DNA of 64,000 nt, from positions 248,001 through 312,000 of the forward strand of contig NZ_SMLL01000001.1 in the NCBI RefSeq assembly GCF_004681965.1. Reading direction: 5' to 3'. The stretch comes from Ramlibacter rhizophilus (GTDB lineage Bacteria; Pseudomonadota; Gammaproteobacteria; Burkholderiales; Burkholderiaceae_C). Below, piece by piece: positions 44,171 through 52,654 of the stretch. Positions within the stretch are counted from its first letter, which is position 1; every line of letters begins with the position of its first letter. The position numbers and the translations under genes are program-made. The notes under the pieces were generated by a model that saw nothing but the letters and a program-made list of their open reading frames with translations, ran no database searches and was not told the DNA's origin.

Positions 44171-44232
44171 GGGAATTCTTTGAGCGGGGTAGGGGCGCAT
44201 TGTCCGCCGCCGCGGTGTGGAATGATCGGGCG

Positions 44233-45627
44233 ATGTCCTCGGCCCCCCCTACACGCTTCGATACGCTCGCCCTGCCACCCGCCACGGTGGCCAACCTGCG
44301 CCAGCTCGGCTACCTCGAGATGACGCCGATCCAGGCGGCCAGCCTGCCACCCGCCCTCCTGGGCAAGGACCTGATCGCACAGGCCAAGACGGGCAGCGGG
44401 AAAACCGCCGCGTTCGCGCTGGCCCTGCTGGCGAACCTCAACGCGCGTCGCTTCGCCGTGCAGGCCCTGGTGCTGTGTCCGACGCGGGAGCTGGCGGACC
44501 AGGTCACCACCGAGATCCGACGCCTCGCCCGCGCCGAGGACAACGTCAAGGTCATCACGCTCACCGGCGGCGTGCCGCTGCGCGGGCAAACCACCAGCCT
44601 GGGGCACGGTGCGCACATCGTGGTCGGCACGCCCGGTCGCGTCATGGATCACCTGGACCGGGGCAACCTGCAGCTCGACGCCCTCAACACGCTGGTGCTC
44701 GACGAAGCGGACCGCATGCTGGCGATGGGCTTCGTGGACGACATCGCCACCGTGGCGCGACAGTGCCCGCCGCAGCGGCAGACCCTGCTGTTCTCGGCGA
44801 CCTATCCCGAGGGCATCGCCAAGCTCGCGGCGCAGTTCATGCGCGAGCCCGTGACGGTGAAGGTGGAGGCGCAGCATGGCGGCGAGCAGATCGAGCAGCG
44901 CTGGTACGAGGTGTCCGAGTCCCAGCGCCTGGCGCAGGTGGCGCGCCTTCTGGACCACTTTCGTCCGGCCAGCACGCTCGCGTTCTGCAACACCCGGGCG
45001 CGTTGCCGCGAACTGGTGGAACTGCTGCTGGCGCAGGGCTACAGTGCGCTCGCCCTGCATGGCGACCTGGAACAGCGGGACCGTGACCAGGTGCTCGTGC
45101 GCTTCGCGAACGGCAGCTGCTCGGTGCTGGTCGCCACCGACGTGGCCGCGCGCGGGCTGGATGTCGCCGGCCTTGCCGCCGTCATCAACGTGGACGTGCC
45201 GGTCGATCCCGAAGTGCACGTCCACCGCATCGGCCGCACCGGTCGTGCCGGACAGACCGGCTTGGCGCTCAGCCTGGCCAGCCTCGACGAGATGGGTGCG
45301 GTGGGGCGCATCGAGCAGCTGCAGGGGCGTGAATCCGTCTGGCACCCGCTGGCCGAGCTCTCCCCTGCAGCAAGCGGCCGCCTGCTGCCGGCCATGGCGA
45401 CCATCCACTTGCAGGCCGGACGCAAGGAGAAGATCCGCCCCGGCGATGTGCTGGGCGCGCTGACCGCCGACCTGGGCTACGCCCGGGAGCAGGTGGGCAA
45501 GATCGACATCAACGAGTTCGCCACCTATGTCGCGGTGGAACGCGGCATCGCGCCCGAGGTCGTGGCGCGCTTGAACGAGGGACGCATCAAAGGGCGCAGC
45601 ATTAAGGCGCGGTGCCTGAACGACTGA
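44233..45627 (+). CDS. dbpA: ATP-dependent RNA helicase DbpA
   Basis: This encodes 464 aa from ATG 44233. DEAD-box motifs are AKTGSGKT (51-58), PTRELADQV, TPGRV, LDEADRMLAMG, SATYPEG, ALHGDLEQRDRD, and HRIGRTGRAG. The C-terminal 70 residues (GDVLGALTADLGYAREQVG, then FATYVAVERGIAPEVVARLN and GRIKGRSIKARCL) are the DbpA-type RRM domain that binds 23S rRNA hairpin 92. It acts in assembly of the large ribosomal subunit. It is divergent from the rhlE pair and ends beside a MITE-like repeat. Confidence 0.94.
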   Translation: MSSAPPTRFDTLALPPATVANLRQLGYLEMTPIQAASLPPALLGKDLIAQAKTGSGKTAAFALALLANLNARRFAVQALVLCPTRELADQVTTEIRRLARAEDNVKVITLTGGVPLRGQTTSLGHGAHIVVGTPGRVMDHLDRGNLQLDALNTLVLDEADRMLAMGFVDDIATVARQCPPQRQTLLFSATYPEGIAKLAAQFMREPVTVKVEAQHGGEQIEQRWYEVSESQRLAQVARLLDHFRPASTLAFCNTRARCRELVELLLAQGYSALALHGDLEQRDRDQVLVRFANGSCSVLVATDVAARGLDVAGLAAVINVDVPVDPEVHVHRIGRTGRAGQTGLALSLASLDEMGAVGRIEQLQGRESVWHPLAELSPAASGRLLPAMATIHLQAGRKEKIRPGDVLGALTADLGYAREQVGKIDINEFATYVAVERGIAPEVVARLNEGRIKGRSIKARCLND

Positions 45628-45749
45628 GAAGGTGTGAATGAATCTACTGCGCGGCCCGATCTGGCGCCTGCGCTTCTCGCCGTACGCTTGTACGGCTGCG
45701 ATGCTCCGCACCACCTCGGGCCGCTCGCTACGATTCCTTCACACCTTCT
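45627..45749. repeat. 123-bp MITE/REP-like inverted-repeat element
   Basis: The terminal inverted repeats are 18 bp with one mismatch (AGAAGGTGTGAATGAATC at 45627-45644; GATTCCTTCACACCTTCT at 45732-45749). Inside are a second complementary pair, GCGGCCCGA/TCGGGCCGC, and a central hairpin GCCGTAC-GCTT-GTACGGC. The whole element can fold into one long stem. It begins at the last base of the dbpA stop codon and encodes nothing, as expected of a non-autonomous mobile or REP-type element. Confidence 0.75.
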
Positions 45750-45814
45750 GAGCCAAGGCGAGGCCGCCTTGCTGGCCTTGGGCCCCGGAGCGGGGCTCGG
45801 GTCCAGGCGAAAAA

Positions 45815-45833
45815 AAACCGGCTGAGCCGGTTT
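45815..45833 (-). terminator. Terminator of the first RRM gene (probably bidirectional)
   Basis: AAACCGGC pairs with GCCGGTTT around TGA. On the minus strand the stem is followed by a run of T (the A-run at 45811-45817), 20 bases after the RRM gene stop. It may also stop dbpA transcripts. Confidence 0.8.
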
Positions 45834-45852
45834 CTTGCTGGAGCGACTGGGC

Positions 45853-46206
45853 TCAGTACCGGCCACCGCCGTAGCCGCCGTTGCCATAGCCGACGTCCGC
45901 GCGCTTGGCGGCCCTGAAGCCGTCCGCGCCGTACCCACCAGCGCCACCACGGCCGTCTTCACGCGGGCGGGCCAGGTTCACGGTGATCGAGCGTCCATCG
46001 ACGGACATGCCGTCCAGCGCCTTGATGGCAGCCTGGGCGACTTCCGCAGAGGCCATTTCGACGAAACCGAAGCCCTTGGAGCGGCCGGTGTCACGGTCCA
46101 TCATGACCTTGGCGGAGGAAACGCCGCCGAACTCGGCAAAGTTGCTTTCCAGCGTGGCGTCGGTGACGGAGTAGGGCAGGTTGCCCACGTAGATCTTGGT
46201 GCTCAT
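45853..46206 (-). CDS. RRM RNA-binding protein (cold-shock type)
   Basis: This encodes 117 aa from ATG 46204-46206. It has a single RRM with RNP2 KIYVGNLPY (4-12) and RNP1 KGFGFVEM (44-51). A Gly-rich tail (about 86-117: GRGGAGGYGADGF, GYGNGGYGGGRY) follows. Small RRM-Gly proteins of bacteria are RNA chaperones often induced by cold. The second copy lies immediately upstream on the same strand. The 200-base gap between them is an unusually long leader that could carry cold- or auto-regulation. Confidence 0.92.
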   Translation of the reverse strand: MSTKIYVGNLPYSVTDATLESNFAEFGGVSSAKVMMDRDTGRSKGFGFVEMASAEVAQAAIKALDGMSVDGRSITVNLARPREDGRGGAGGYGADGFRAAKRADVGYGNGGYGGGRY

Positions 46207-46408
46207 GAAACGAGCCTTTCTAAAAAGGGGGCGCGCAGTAGTGCGCACCGGAGGCGGGTGAGGCGGACCGGAGTCGGGCGCCTGGACGCGGGGAATGGAT
46301 CTGCACCGGGCAGACCCTCGGTGCAGCGGATGCAGCAGTTTTGTCTGCATCCAGGTCTTGCGACCATCGCGCGAAGCACGCCCTTGCGGACTGCGCTTGC
46401 GGCAAGGA

Positions 46409-46702
46409 TCAGTAGCGATTGCCGCCGTAGCCGCCCGAGCGGGGAGCACGCGCTTCCATCGGCTTGGCGACGTTCACGACCATGTCGCGGCCGCCCAGGT
46501 CCCGGCCATGCAGGCCCTGGATGGCGGCAGTGGCTTCGGCCGGGGTGCCCATCTCCACGAAGCCAAAGCCCTTGGACCGGCCGCTGTCGCGGTCCATGAC
46601 CACCTTGGCGCTGCTGACCGTTCCGAACTCAGCGAAGGTGCGCTGCATGTCGTCGTCGGTGAAGGAGTAGGGCAGGTTGCCCACGTAAAGCCTGTTTTCC
46701 AT
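46409..46702 (-). CDS. RRM RNA-binding protein, second copy
   Basis: This encodes 97 aa from ATG 46700-46702 behind GGAG. The RRM is close to the first copy, with identical RNP1 KGFGFVEM at the same positions (44-51) and RNP2 RLYVGNLPY. The Gly-rich tail is shorter (GGYGGNRY). The pair probably arose by tandem duplication. With rhlE and dbpA nearby it forms an RNA-remodelling neighbourhood. Confidence 0.92.
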   Translation of the reverse strand: MENRLYVGNLPYSFTDDDMQRTFAEFGTVSSAKVVMDRDSGRSKGFGFVEMGTPAEATAAIQGLHGRDLGGRDMVVNVAKPMEARAPRSGGYGGNRY

Positions 46703-47077
46703 GATGTCTCCATTCAGGAAGGTGCCGCGCAGCAACATGCCGCGCGGTGCACAACGCCAGAGAACATCGAGAGGGATTCAGACAACGACGCGGCGGGTTG
46801 GTCCCGCCGGAGGGAGAAAGTAATGCCTTGAAGAGCGACGATCTGTTCAACGTCTAGCAGCGCGCAGGTTACCACGTTATGCGCTTGCGTGCGAAGCGAC
46901 CTTGCGCATCGCGTGGTCGCGTCGAGGCTGTTGCGGTCGGCGCGATCTGTGCTTTGGCCAGGCGCGAGGCTCCCTTCCATTCGGGTTTCCACAGGTGTGG
47001 GAAGGCACACTTCCAGGTTCCGTACGGCATTTCTACAGTGCATCCGACTGGCGGACTTCACGTCAGAGGAGAGCAGC
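46703..47077. other. Divergent promoter/leader region, no gene
   Basis: This 375-base gap separates the RRM gene (minus) from the TIGR04222-type gene (plus). The minus-strand leader contains a GCGGG/CCCGC hairpin near 46788-46800. No promoter is certain. The stretch close to 46860-46900 (CACGTTATGCG) is a possible -10 area. Confidence 0.35.
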
Positions 47078-48601
47078 ATGAGCCTTGAAGATGCGGTGGC
47101 CAGGCACGCGGCGGAGCAGCCTACTTCGAGCGGCGCCATCCTGGCCCGCCTGGACGCTTGGAGCTTCACGCCTGTCGGCGCGGCAGTGCGCTTCGAGGAG
47201 AAACTCGCGCGCGAACAGGGCTGGACACTCGGAAAGGCCATGCAGGTCATCCACGAGTACCGGCGCTTTCTGATGCTGACGCAGGTGGCGAGTCAACCCG
47301 TGTGCCCGTCGAAAGACGTAGATGCCGCTTGGCATCTTCACCTGATGCAGACGCGCGAGTACAGGTCCTTCTGCATCGAGGTGCTGGGCCGGTTCCTGCA
47401 CCATGAACCTTCCCGCGAGGGGCCGCAGGAGTTTGCCCGCCACCGCGACATGTACATCTACACGCTGGAGGCTTACCGTGCCACGTTTGGAGAGACGCCG
47501 GATCCGGGCATCTGGCCATCTGCGCAACAGCGGTTCTCCGCTGACGGCGATCGTCTGCCCGACAGGGAGGGGTGGGCGCTGGGTCCGGTGATGGCGAGTG
47601 CCTGGGTGCGCGCTCCCGCGATTGTGCTGGCAGTGGTACTCCTTGCCGTAGTCAGCGCGAGCCTGCTGGCGCAGGTGCTGCCCTCGCTGGGCGCATGGCC
47701 GAGCCTCGGGCTCTACCTGCTGTTCGTGCTGCTAGGTGTGCTGCTGTTCAAGGATGTGCATACACAGGATGCGGGCGCCCCAATGCCCGTGGACGCCTTC
47801 GAGACGGCTTATCTTGCCGGCGGGCAGAGCCGGGCCTTGGCTGCCGCAGTGGGCGGGCTGATTGCACGCGGGGTTTTTCGCTTGGAACCTCAGAGAGACG
47901 CCAAGAAGTACACGCTAACAGGTGGGGTGTTGGTCAGGCAGGACGGTCCCGCAGTGGCAGGCCCGCTAGAGCCACTGGAAGCAGCGGTGATCGGCGCCAC
48001 TAGCGCAGGTCCCGTCGATGTGAAGGCGCTCGCACAGTCGGTTCAACAGTCACTGAAGCAGCTTGCGGCGCGTCTGGTCGAGGCTCGTTTGATCACGGCG
48101 CCAGACACGCTCAGCCCCGCGCGAGTATGGCTTTCCGTTTGGCTCCTGGGATTGTGTGCTCTTGGGTGGGCCGCATTCTTCGCGGTTCCAAAGGGCGGCT
48201 CGCCCTTCGCGATGGTGCTGTTCGGCAAGGCCCTTGTGTTCACGCTGCTGGCGATCATTGGTCTCAGTGCGCCCAGGCAGGAGCCAACCGGTGCCGGGCG
48301 AGCCGCGCTCGCATCCTTCACCGATCGGATGGCTTCGCTCAAGGCGCTGCTGAACGACCCGCGTGCCGCGGCGGAAGGCAAGGGTGCCGTGGTGCCGCGC
48401 CTGCCCGCCTCCGTGGGTTCCGCGCCCGCAGTCTCCCTGGCGGTAGCGCTGTTCGGGAGTGCGGCGTTGATGATGGACCCTCGCTACGCTGGATTCAACT
48501 TCCTGTTCGAAGGTGATGCTCACGTCGTCACAGGGGACTCTGGAAGCACCGGCGGGTGCGAGGCGGGTGGTGGCTGCGGCGGCTGTGGCGGATGCGGCTG
48601 A
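47078..48601 (+). CDS. TIGR04222-type membrane protein with Gly/Cys-rich tail
   Basis: This encodes 507 aa from ATG 47078 behind AGAGGAG. Residues about 35-140 resemble the glycine-rich-domain-like family (SKDVDAAWHLHLMQTREYRS, CIEVLGRFLHHEP). Hydrophobic helices follow at about 182-205 and 208-228, then a TIGR04222-like soluble segment (AYLAGGQSRALAAAVGGLIA) and further helices near 350-395 and 450-465. The end is GGCEAGGGCGGCGGCG, the Gly/Cys-rich tail typical of this membrane family. The function is unknown; the Cys cluster could bind metal. Confidence 0.8.
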   Translation: MSLEDAVARHAAEQPTSSGAILARLDAWSFTPVGAAVRFEEKLAREQGWTLGKAMQVIHEYRRFLMLTQVASQPVCPSKDVDAAWHLHLMQTREYRSFCIEVLGRFLHHEPSREGPQEFARHRDMYIYTLEAYRATFGETPDPGIWPSAQQRFSADGDRLPDREGWALGPVMASAWVRAPAIVLAVVLLAVVSASLLAQVLPSLGAWPSLGLYLLFVLLGVLLFKDVHTQDAGAPMPVDAFETAYLAGGQSRALAAAVGGLIARGVFRLEPQRDAKKYTLTGGVLVRQDGPAVAGPLEPLEAAVIGATSAGPVDVKALAQSVQQSLKQLAARLVEARLITAPDTLSPARVWLSVWLLGLCALGWAAFFAVPKGGSPFAMVLFGKALVFTLLAIIGLSAPRQEPTGAGRAALASFTDRMASLKALLNDPRAAAEGKGAVVPRLPASVGSAPAVSLAVALFGSAALMMDPRYAGFNFLFEGDAHVVTGDSGSTGGCEAGGGCGGCGGCG

Positions 48602-48735
48602 GTCATTGCGCTGGATTTCACCAGCAAAGAGCGATGCGCTCGGCACCCTCGGCCGCACCTTTGGTCGCGGAATGATGGCGGTTTCTGAGGTGCCGCATTT
48701 ACCGATCAGGCGATCAGAACCCCCAAGGTCGCCCT

Positions 48736-49383
48736 CTATTCCGCCCCGGGGCGCTTGATCTTGCGCCAGTCGTCGGAACGCAGGCCTGGGCGATAGGGGC
48801 TGTCCCGCCGTTTGGCCACGACACATTCCATCTCGAACCCCATGCCGCCTGCATCCTTGGGCACGGTCATCGATTGAAGGAGGTCGGCGTCGGCAGGCAA
48901 GCTTGGGACGAAGAGCAGCGCTGGCTTCGGGTCGTCAATGAGCGCGATGAGCTCCCGCAGCAGCTCTTTGCGGCGCGTGAGCGGCAGGTGCATGGTGGGC
49001 CGGCCGTTGCAGACGGGGAGGTCGAAGCAGCACAGGGTCACGGCAGGTGCTCCAGGAACCCGCCCCATGCGCCTGGCCCGGCGTTGCAGTTGGCGCAAGT
49101 CGCTCGTGCCGTCCCTTCGAAGGACACAAGCTTCGCCATCGATGACATGCGGCCCACCGGGCAGGAGGTCCAGGTCGCGCACGATCTCGGGGTACCACGC
49201 GGTGCACTCTTGTCCCGCGTCTGTCAGCAGGCGCACGCGGGTGCCAGGGTTGCGCATCTGCCGCCACAGCGGCTCGTCGCTGCTGGCGTCGACCGCGGCC
49301 ATGCACCGGTAGCCGCCGAACTTTGGCTCGTAGATCCAGTCGGGCGAGCTGAAGGGTGCGAACAGCTGCTCGGCCGGGCGCAT
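48736..49383 (-). CDS. ATP-dependent DNA ligase-like protein with altered motif I
   Basis: This encodes 215 aa from ATG 49381-49383 (GTG 49404 is an alternative; both ribosome sites are weak). The adenylation-domain layout of ATP-dependent ligases is visible: WIYEPKFGGYR, HVIDGEACVL, CFDLPVCNG, GFEMECVVAKRRDSPYRPG, and DWRKIK. The adenylated Lys21 is present but the KxDG motif reads KFGG, so the conserved Asp is Gly. The OB-fold domain is missing. It may be a minimal or inactive nucleotidyltransferase; no Ku or primase gene is nearby. Confidence 0.75.
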   Translation of the reverse strand: MRPAEQLFAPFSSPDWIYEPKFGGYRCMAAVDASSDEPLWRQMRNPGTRVRLLTDAGQECTAWYPEIVRDLDLLPGGPHVIDGEACVLRRDGTSDLRQLQRRARRMGRVPGAPAVTLCCFDLPVCNGRPTMHLPLTRRKELLRELIALIDDPKPALLFVPSLPADADLLQSMTVPKDAGGMGFEMECVVAKRRDSPYRPGLRSDDWRKIKRPGAE

Positions 49384-49484
49384 GGGCGATGGGATGGAAA
49401 TCACACGGGCAGCATAAGCCCAGGCTGCAGACTGGCGGATGGACGCCTCGAACCGCCTCGCCCGTGCCGACGCCGCGAGCGACG

Positions 49485-49505
49485 GCAGCTTCCGGCCAGG
49501 GCGCC
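49485..49505. repeat. Dispersed intergenic repeat, partial copy 5
   Basis: GCAGCTTCCGGCCAGGGCGCC keeps the first 14-15 bases of the repeat core and then diverges. It lies between the ligase-like and J-domain genes. Confidence 0.4.
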
Positions 49506-49558
49506 GAGGCACGACGCTGGGTGAGGGCGGCCCTCGACCCAAAGGCAGGCGTCACGGC

Positions 49559-50575
49559 TCACCGCTTGCGTTGCGCGCGCAGCCAGCCCTTGGTCGCCGC
49601 CACGTCCAGCAATGACTTGATCTGGCGGCGCAGGATCTGCACTTCGCCGCGCAGTGTCTGCGCCTGCGACGATATGAGCCGGTCGGCCTTGTGCGGCTGC
49701 ATGCCGGAGCCCGGCGCAAGTCCCGTGGCTGCACGAAACTGCGCCTCGAGCCGGCGCGTCTGCGACTGCAGTTCCGACAGTTGCTCCTGCAGGACCTGGG
49801 CGTAGTGCTGCAGCCGCCCCCGGTCCGCGGCAGCCAGGTGCCCGGCGTCCACCTGCTCGGCCTGCAATTGCAGCTCCAGCAGCGCCAGCAGGTTTCCCTG
49901 GTCGTACGCCTGGTTGGCCTGCTGCATCAGCGCTGTCTTGCGTTCACGTTCCTGCACATCCCGCTCGCGATCCGGGTGCAGAGCGCTCGCGAGCCGCCGG
50001 TACACGGCGCGAACGGATTGCGAGACCTCCTGCGTGGCCTGCGTGCGCCGCTTCAGTGCAGCGGCTGCGCGTCGCTTCGCAGCATGCTGCTGTCTTCGAG
50101 CGGCGGCCGCCGAGGCCTGCTGCTCCCAGTCCTGCTCCTGGTCCTGCTCCTGGTCCTCCAGTGCCTGTTCACCCGGTGCGCCTGCGTCCAGCGCTTGCGA
50201 CGGCACGGGAGGCGAATCCTCCCCATGCCGGCTCAGGAGTGCCGCGATTCCCTCATCGTTCCCCACAGCCAGCAGCGCCTTGGCGACATCCCGAATCATC
50301 TCGTCGAGTTGCTGCCTTTCAGCCCGCGTGAACTCCGGCTGCACGCTGGCATGGTCGAGGGCGAACACCCATTGCCGCCAGGCCGCATCCAGCTCCCGGT
50401 GGAGTGGCTCGATGGCGGCGCGCAAGCGCTGGAGCCTCGCCTCCCAATCGCCGAGTGCGGCACGCCAGTGCTGGACGTCTCTCACCAGGTCGTTGAAGCG
50501 GGCCTGATGCTGCGCCAGCACGGGGTCCGCCGGATGAAGCTGGATCTGCAGCGACTGGAGAGCAGGGATCGACAT
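49559..50575 (-). CDS. J-domain protein with coiled-coil flanks
   Basis: This encodes 338 aa from ATG 50573-50575. Residues 25-115 and 245-330 are predicted coiled coils. A central J-domain-like segment, SVRAVYRRLASALHPDRERD, carries the His200-Pro201-Asp202 signature that stimulates Hsp70 ATPase, followed by LMQQANQAYDQGN. An acidic Glu/Gln repeat (EDQEQDQEQDWEQQ) precedes it. It is probably a cytosolic Hsp70 co-chaperone with its own client domain. It is divergent from yceH. Confidence 0.75.
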   Translation of the reverse strand: MSIPALQSLQIQLHPADPVLAQHQARFNDLVRDVQHWRAALGDWEARLQRLRAAIEPLHRELDAAWRQWVFALDHASVQPEFTRAERQQLDEMIRDVAKALLAVGNDEGIAALLSRHGEDSPPVPSQALDAGAPGEQALEDQEQDQEQDWEQQASAAAARRQQHAAKRRAAAALKRRTQATQEVSQSVRAVYRRLASALHPDRERDVQERERKTALMQQANQAYDQGNLLALLELQLQAEQVDAGHLAAADRGRLQHYAQVLQEQLSELQSQTRRLEAQFRAATGLAPGSGMQPHKADRLISSQAQTLRGEVQILRRQIKSLLDVAATKGWLRAQRKR

Positions 50576-50653
50576 GCGGGGATTGTCGCGGGGGCGCAGG
50601 GGCGCAGCGGCCGTGCGCACGGTACATTGCGCGGTCGATCCCGGCAACCTCCG

Positions 50654-51346
50654 ATGTCCACCCTTCGCGCACTCTCCCCATCTGAAATCCGCGTCCTCGG
50701 CGTGTTGTCCGAGAAGCAACGCACGGTGCCCGACAGCTATCCCCTGACGGTCAACGCCCTTGTCTCCGGGTGCAACCAGAAGACGAGCCGCAACCCCGTC
50801 ATGGACCTGTCGGACGCCCAGGCGCAGGCGAGCCTGGACAGCCTCAAGGCCCTCAGCCTCGTGACCGAAACGAGTGGCGGACGCGTCTACCGGTACGGGC
50901 ACAACCTCGACGGCGTCCTGCGGATTCCCTCGCAGTCGATCGCGCTGCTAACCGTGTTGATGCTCCGCGGCCCGCAAACGCCGGGCGAACTCCGGATCGC
51001 GTCGGAGCGCATGCACAACTTCGCCGACATCTCGTCCGTCGAAGCCTTCCTGGAGGAGCTGGCCGAGCGCCCCGCCGGTGCACTCGTGCGCAAGCTTGCG
51101 AGGCTTCCCGGCGCACGCGAAAGCCGATGGACCCACCTGCTCGGCGGTGAGCCGGCGGACGACGAATCTGCGGGCCCCACCGAAGCCGGTGCCTCCGAAG
51201 ACCTCTCGCTGGGCGAGGTCGCGGCCCTGAAGGCCCATGTGGCGCGACTGGAGGCCGAGCTCGCGCAGGTGAAGGCGCTCCTGGGCCGTGTCTGCGCCGA
51301 GCTGGGGATCGGTGGCGGTGAGGGCCCGCCCACCGGAAACAGTTGA
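50654..51346 (+). CDS. yceH: YceH family protein (DUF480)
   Basis: This encodes 230 aa from ATG 50654. Two winged-helix-like DUF480 units fill residues 1-170: LSPSEIRVLGVLSEKQRTVP, YPLTVNALVSGCNQKTSRNP, then LMLRGPQTPGELRIASERMH. A C-terminal coiled coil (ALKAHVARLEAELAQVKALL) ends the protein. The family is widely conserved in proteobacteria and has no settled function. Confidence 0.92.
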   Translation: MSTLRALSPSEIRVLGVLSEKQRTVPDSYPLTVNALVSGCNQKTSRNPVMDLSDAQAQASLDSLKALSLVTETSGGRVYRYGHNLDGVLRIPSQSIALLTVLMLRGPQTPGELRIASERMHNFADISSVEAFLEELAERPAGALVRKLARLPGARESRWTHLLGGEPADDESAGPTEAGASEDLSLGEVAALKAHVARLEAELAQVKALLGRVCAELGIGGGEGPPTGNS

Positions 51347-51347
51347 T

Positions 51348-51378
51348 GGCGGCTGCTTCCGGGGCCGGAAGCAGATGT
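51348..51378. repeat. Dispersed intergenic repeat, diverged copy 6
   Basis: GGCGGCTGCTTCCGGGGCCG followed by GAAGCAG carries the GGCTGCTTCCGG start of the family. It can fold into a CTGCTTCCGG/CCGGAAGCAG hairpin and may serve as a stop between yceH and the converging aldo/keto reductase. Confidence 0.5.
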
Positions 51379-51420
51379 CTCAGCTAGCTGCGGTCATTGA
51401 GTACTTGGCCAACTCGCGAC

Positions 51421-52254
51421 TCAGATCATCTCGAGTGGAGAGGCTCGTGTCGGCGGCGGGAAGAGCGCGTCGAGTTCCTGCAGCTGCGCTGTCGTCAACC
51501 GGTGCTCGAGCGACCGGGCATTCTCCTCGAGCCGCGTACGGTTCCCCGTCTTGGGTATCGCGATCACGTCGTCACGGGCCAGCAGCCACGCAATGGCCAC
51601 CTGCGCGGGTGTCATCCCATGGCGCTTGGCGAACTCCACCAGCCCGCGCCGCCGCAGCAGCCGGCCCTCTTCGAGTGGCGAGTAGGCCATCACGGGAATG
51701 CGGCGCTCACGTAGCCATGGCAGCAGGTCCCATTCGATACCGCGCCGGCTGAGGTTGTAGAGAACCTGGTCGGTCTGCACCGCCGCGCCGGCAGGCACAT
51801 CGTACAAGTCGCGCATGAGCGCAGTGTCGAGATTGCTCACACCCCAGTGCCGGATCTTGCCGGCGCGCCGCAGCGCTTCGAAGGCTTCCACCGTCTCCGC
51901 CAGCGGCACGGCGCCCTGCCAGTGCAGCAGGTACAGGTCGATCGCGTCAACGCGCAAACGGTTCAGGCTGTTGTCGCAGGAGATGGGCATGGAGCGGCGC
52001 GACGCGTTGTGCGGATAGACCTTGCTCACGATGAACACTTCATCGCGCCGGCCTTCTATCGCCTCCCCGACAAGTGCCTCCGCGCGACCTTCCCCATACA
52101 TCTCGGCGGTATCGATCAGCGTCATGCCCAGGTCGATGCCGCGGCGTATAGAGGCGATTTCTTCCCGGCGGCGGGCAGGGTCGTCGCCGAGGTGCCAAGT
52201 ACCCTGGCCGAGGGCCGCAACGGCTTCGCCACAGGGAAGCGTCACATGTTTCAT
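51421..52254 (-). CDS. Aldo/keto reductase
   Basis: This encodes 277 aa from ATG 52252-52254. The NADPH-dependent aldo/keto reductase tetrad is complete: Asp48 and Tyr53 in LIDTAEMYGEG, Lys78 in FIVSKVYPHN, and His111 in LYLLHWQG. The NADPH-binding segment IPKTGNRTRLEEN is near the C-terminus. It resembles the bacterial YafB/YeaE group reducing methylglyoxal or other aldehydes. Standing alone, its substrate cannot be inferred. Confidence 0.92.
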   Translation of the reverse strand: MKHVTLPCGEAVAALGQGTWHLGDDPARRREEIASIRRGIDLGMTLIDTAEMYGEGRAEALVGEAIEGRRDEVFIVSKVYPHNASRRSMPISCDNSLNRLRVDAIDLYLLHWQGAVPLAETVEAFEALRRAGKIRHWGVSNLDTALMRDLYDVPAGAAVQTDQVLYNLSRRGIEWDLLPWLRERRIPVMAYSPLEEGRLLRRRGLVEFAKRHGMTPAQVAIAWLLARDDVIAIPKTGNRTRLEENARSLEHRLTTAQLQELDALFPPPTRASPLEMI

Positions 52255-52654
52255 GACGCACAGTATGACCGGCCCTGGTCGGTGTGGATGGAAAGCTGGG
52301 AAGGCAGACCTCAGGGTGCCTGTCCAGCTCGGCTCGCGTGGCGTGCGAGGAAGGTCAACGGCTCCTTCGGCTCCTAGCTGTGCGGCCAGACCAGGCCAGG
52401 GGAAGACTGCAAGCGAAGGTTCGAGCACTCGCGTGCGAACCGAATCCGTGCAGAAAGCGCAGGCCGACGGCCAAGCTCTGTGGATCGGCACGCAGTCGAT
52501 GAAGACAATCAGCCCGACGTGGGGCCCTTCTGACGGCGCTTCCTCTTCGCTTCCTATCCCGCCTGGGGCGCTCGCGCACCAGGATCGTGGGTTATTTGCG
52601 GTTCGATCCTCATCCGGACGAGCGGACCCGTCCCAACATCCAAAAGGAAGCGCC
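52255..52654. other. Gene-free stretch
   Basis: This 400-base region lies between the divergent aldo/keto reductase and membrane-protein genes. Open frames across it show no family resemblance. Apart from the AAAAGGAAG ribosome site at its right end, I see no repeat or hairpin of note. Confidence 0.4.
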
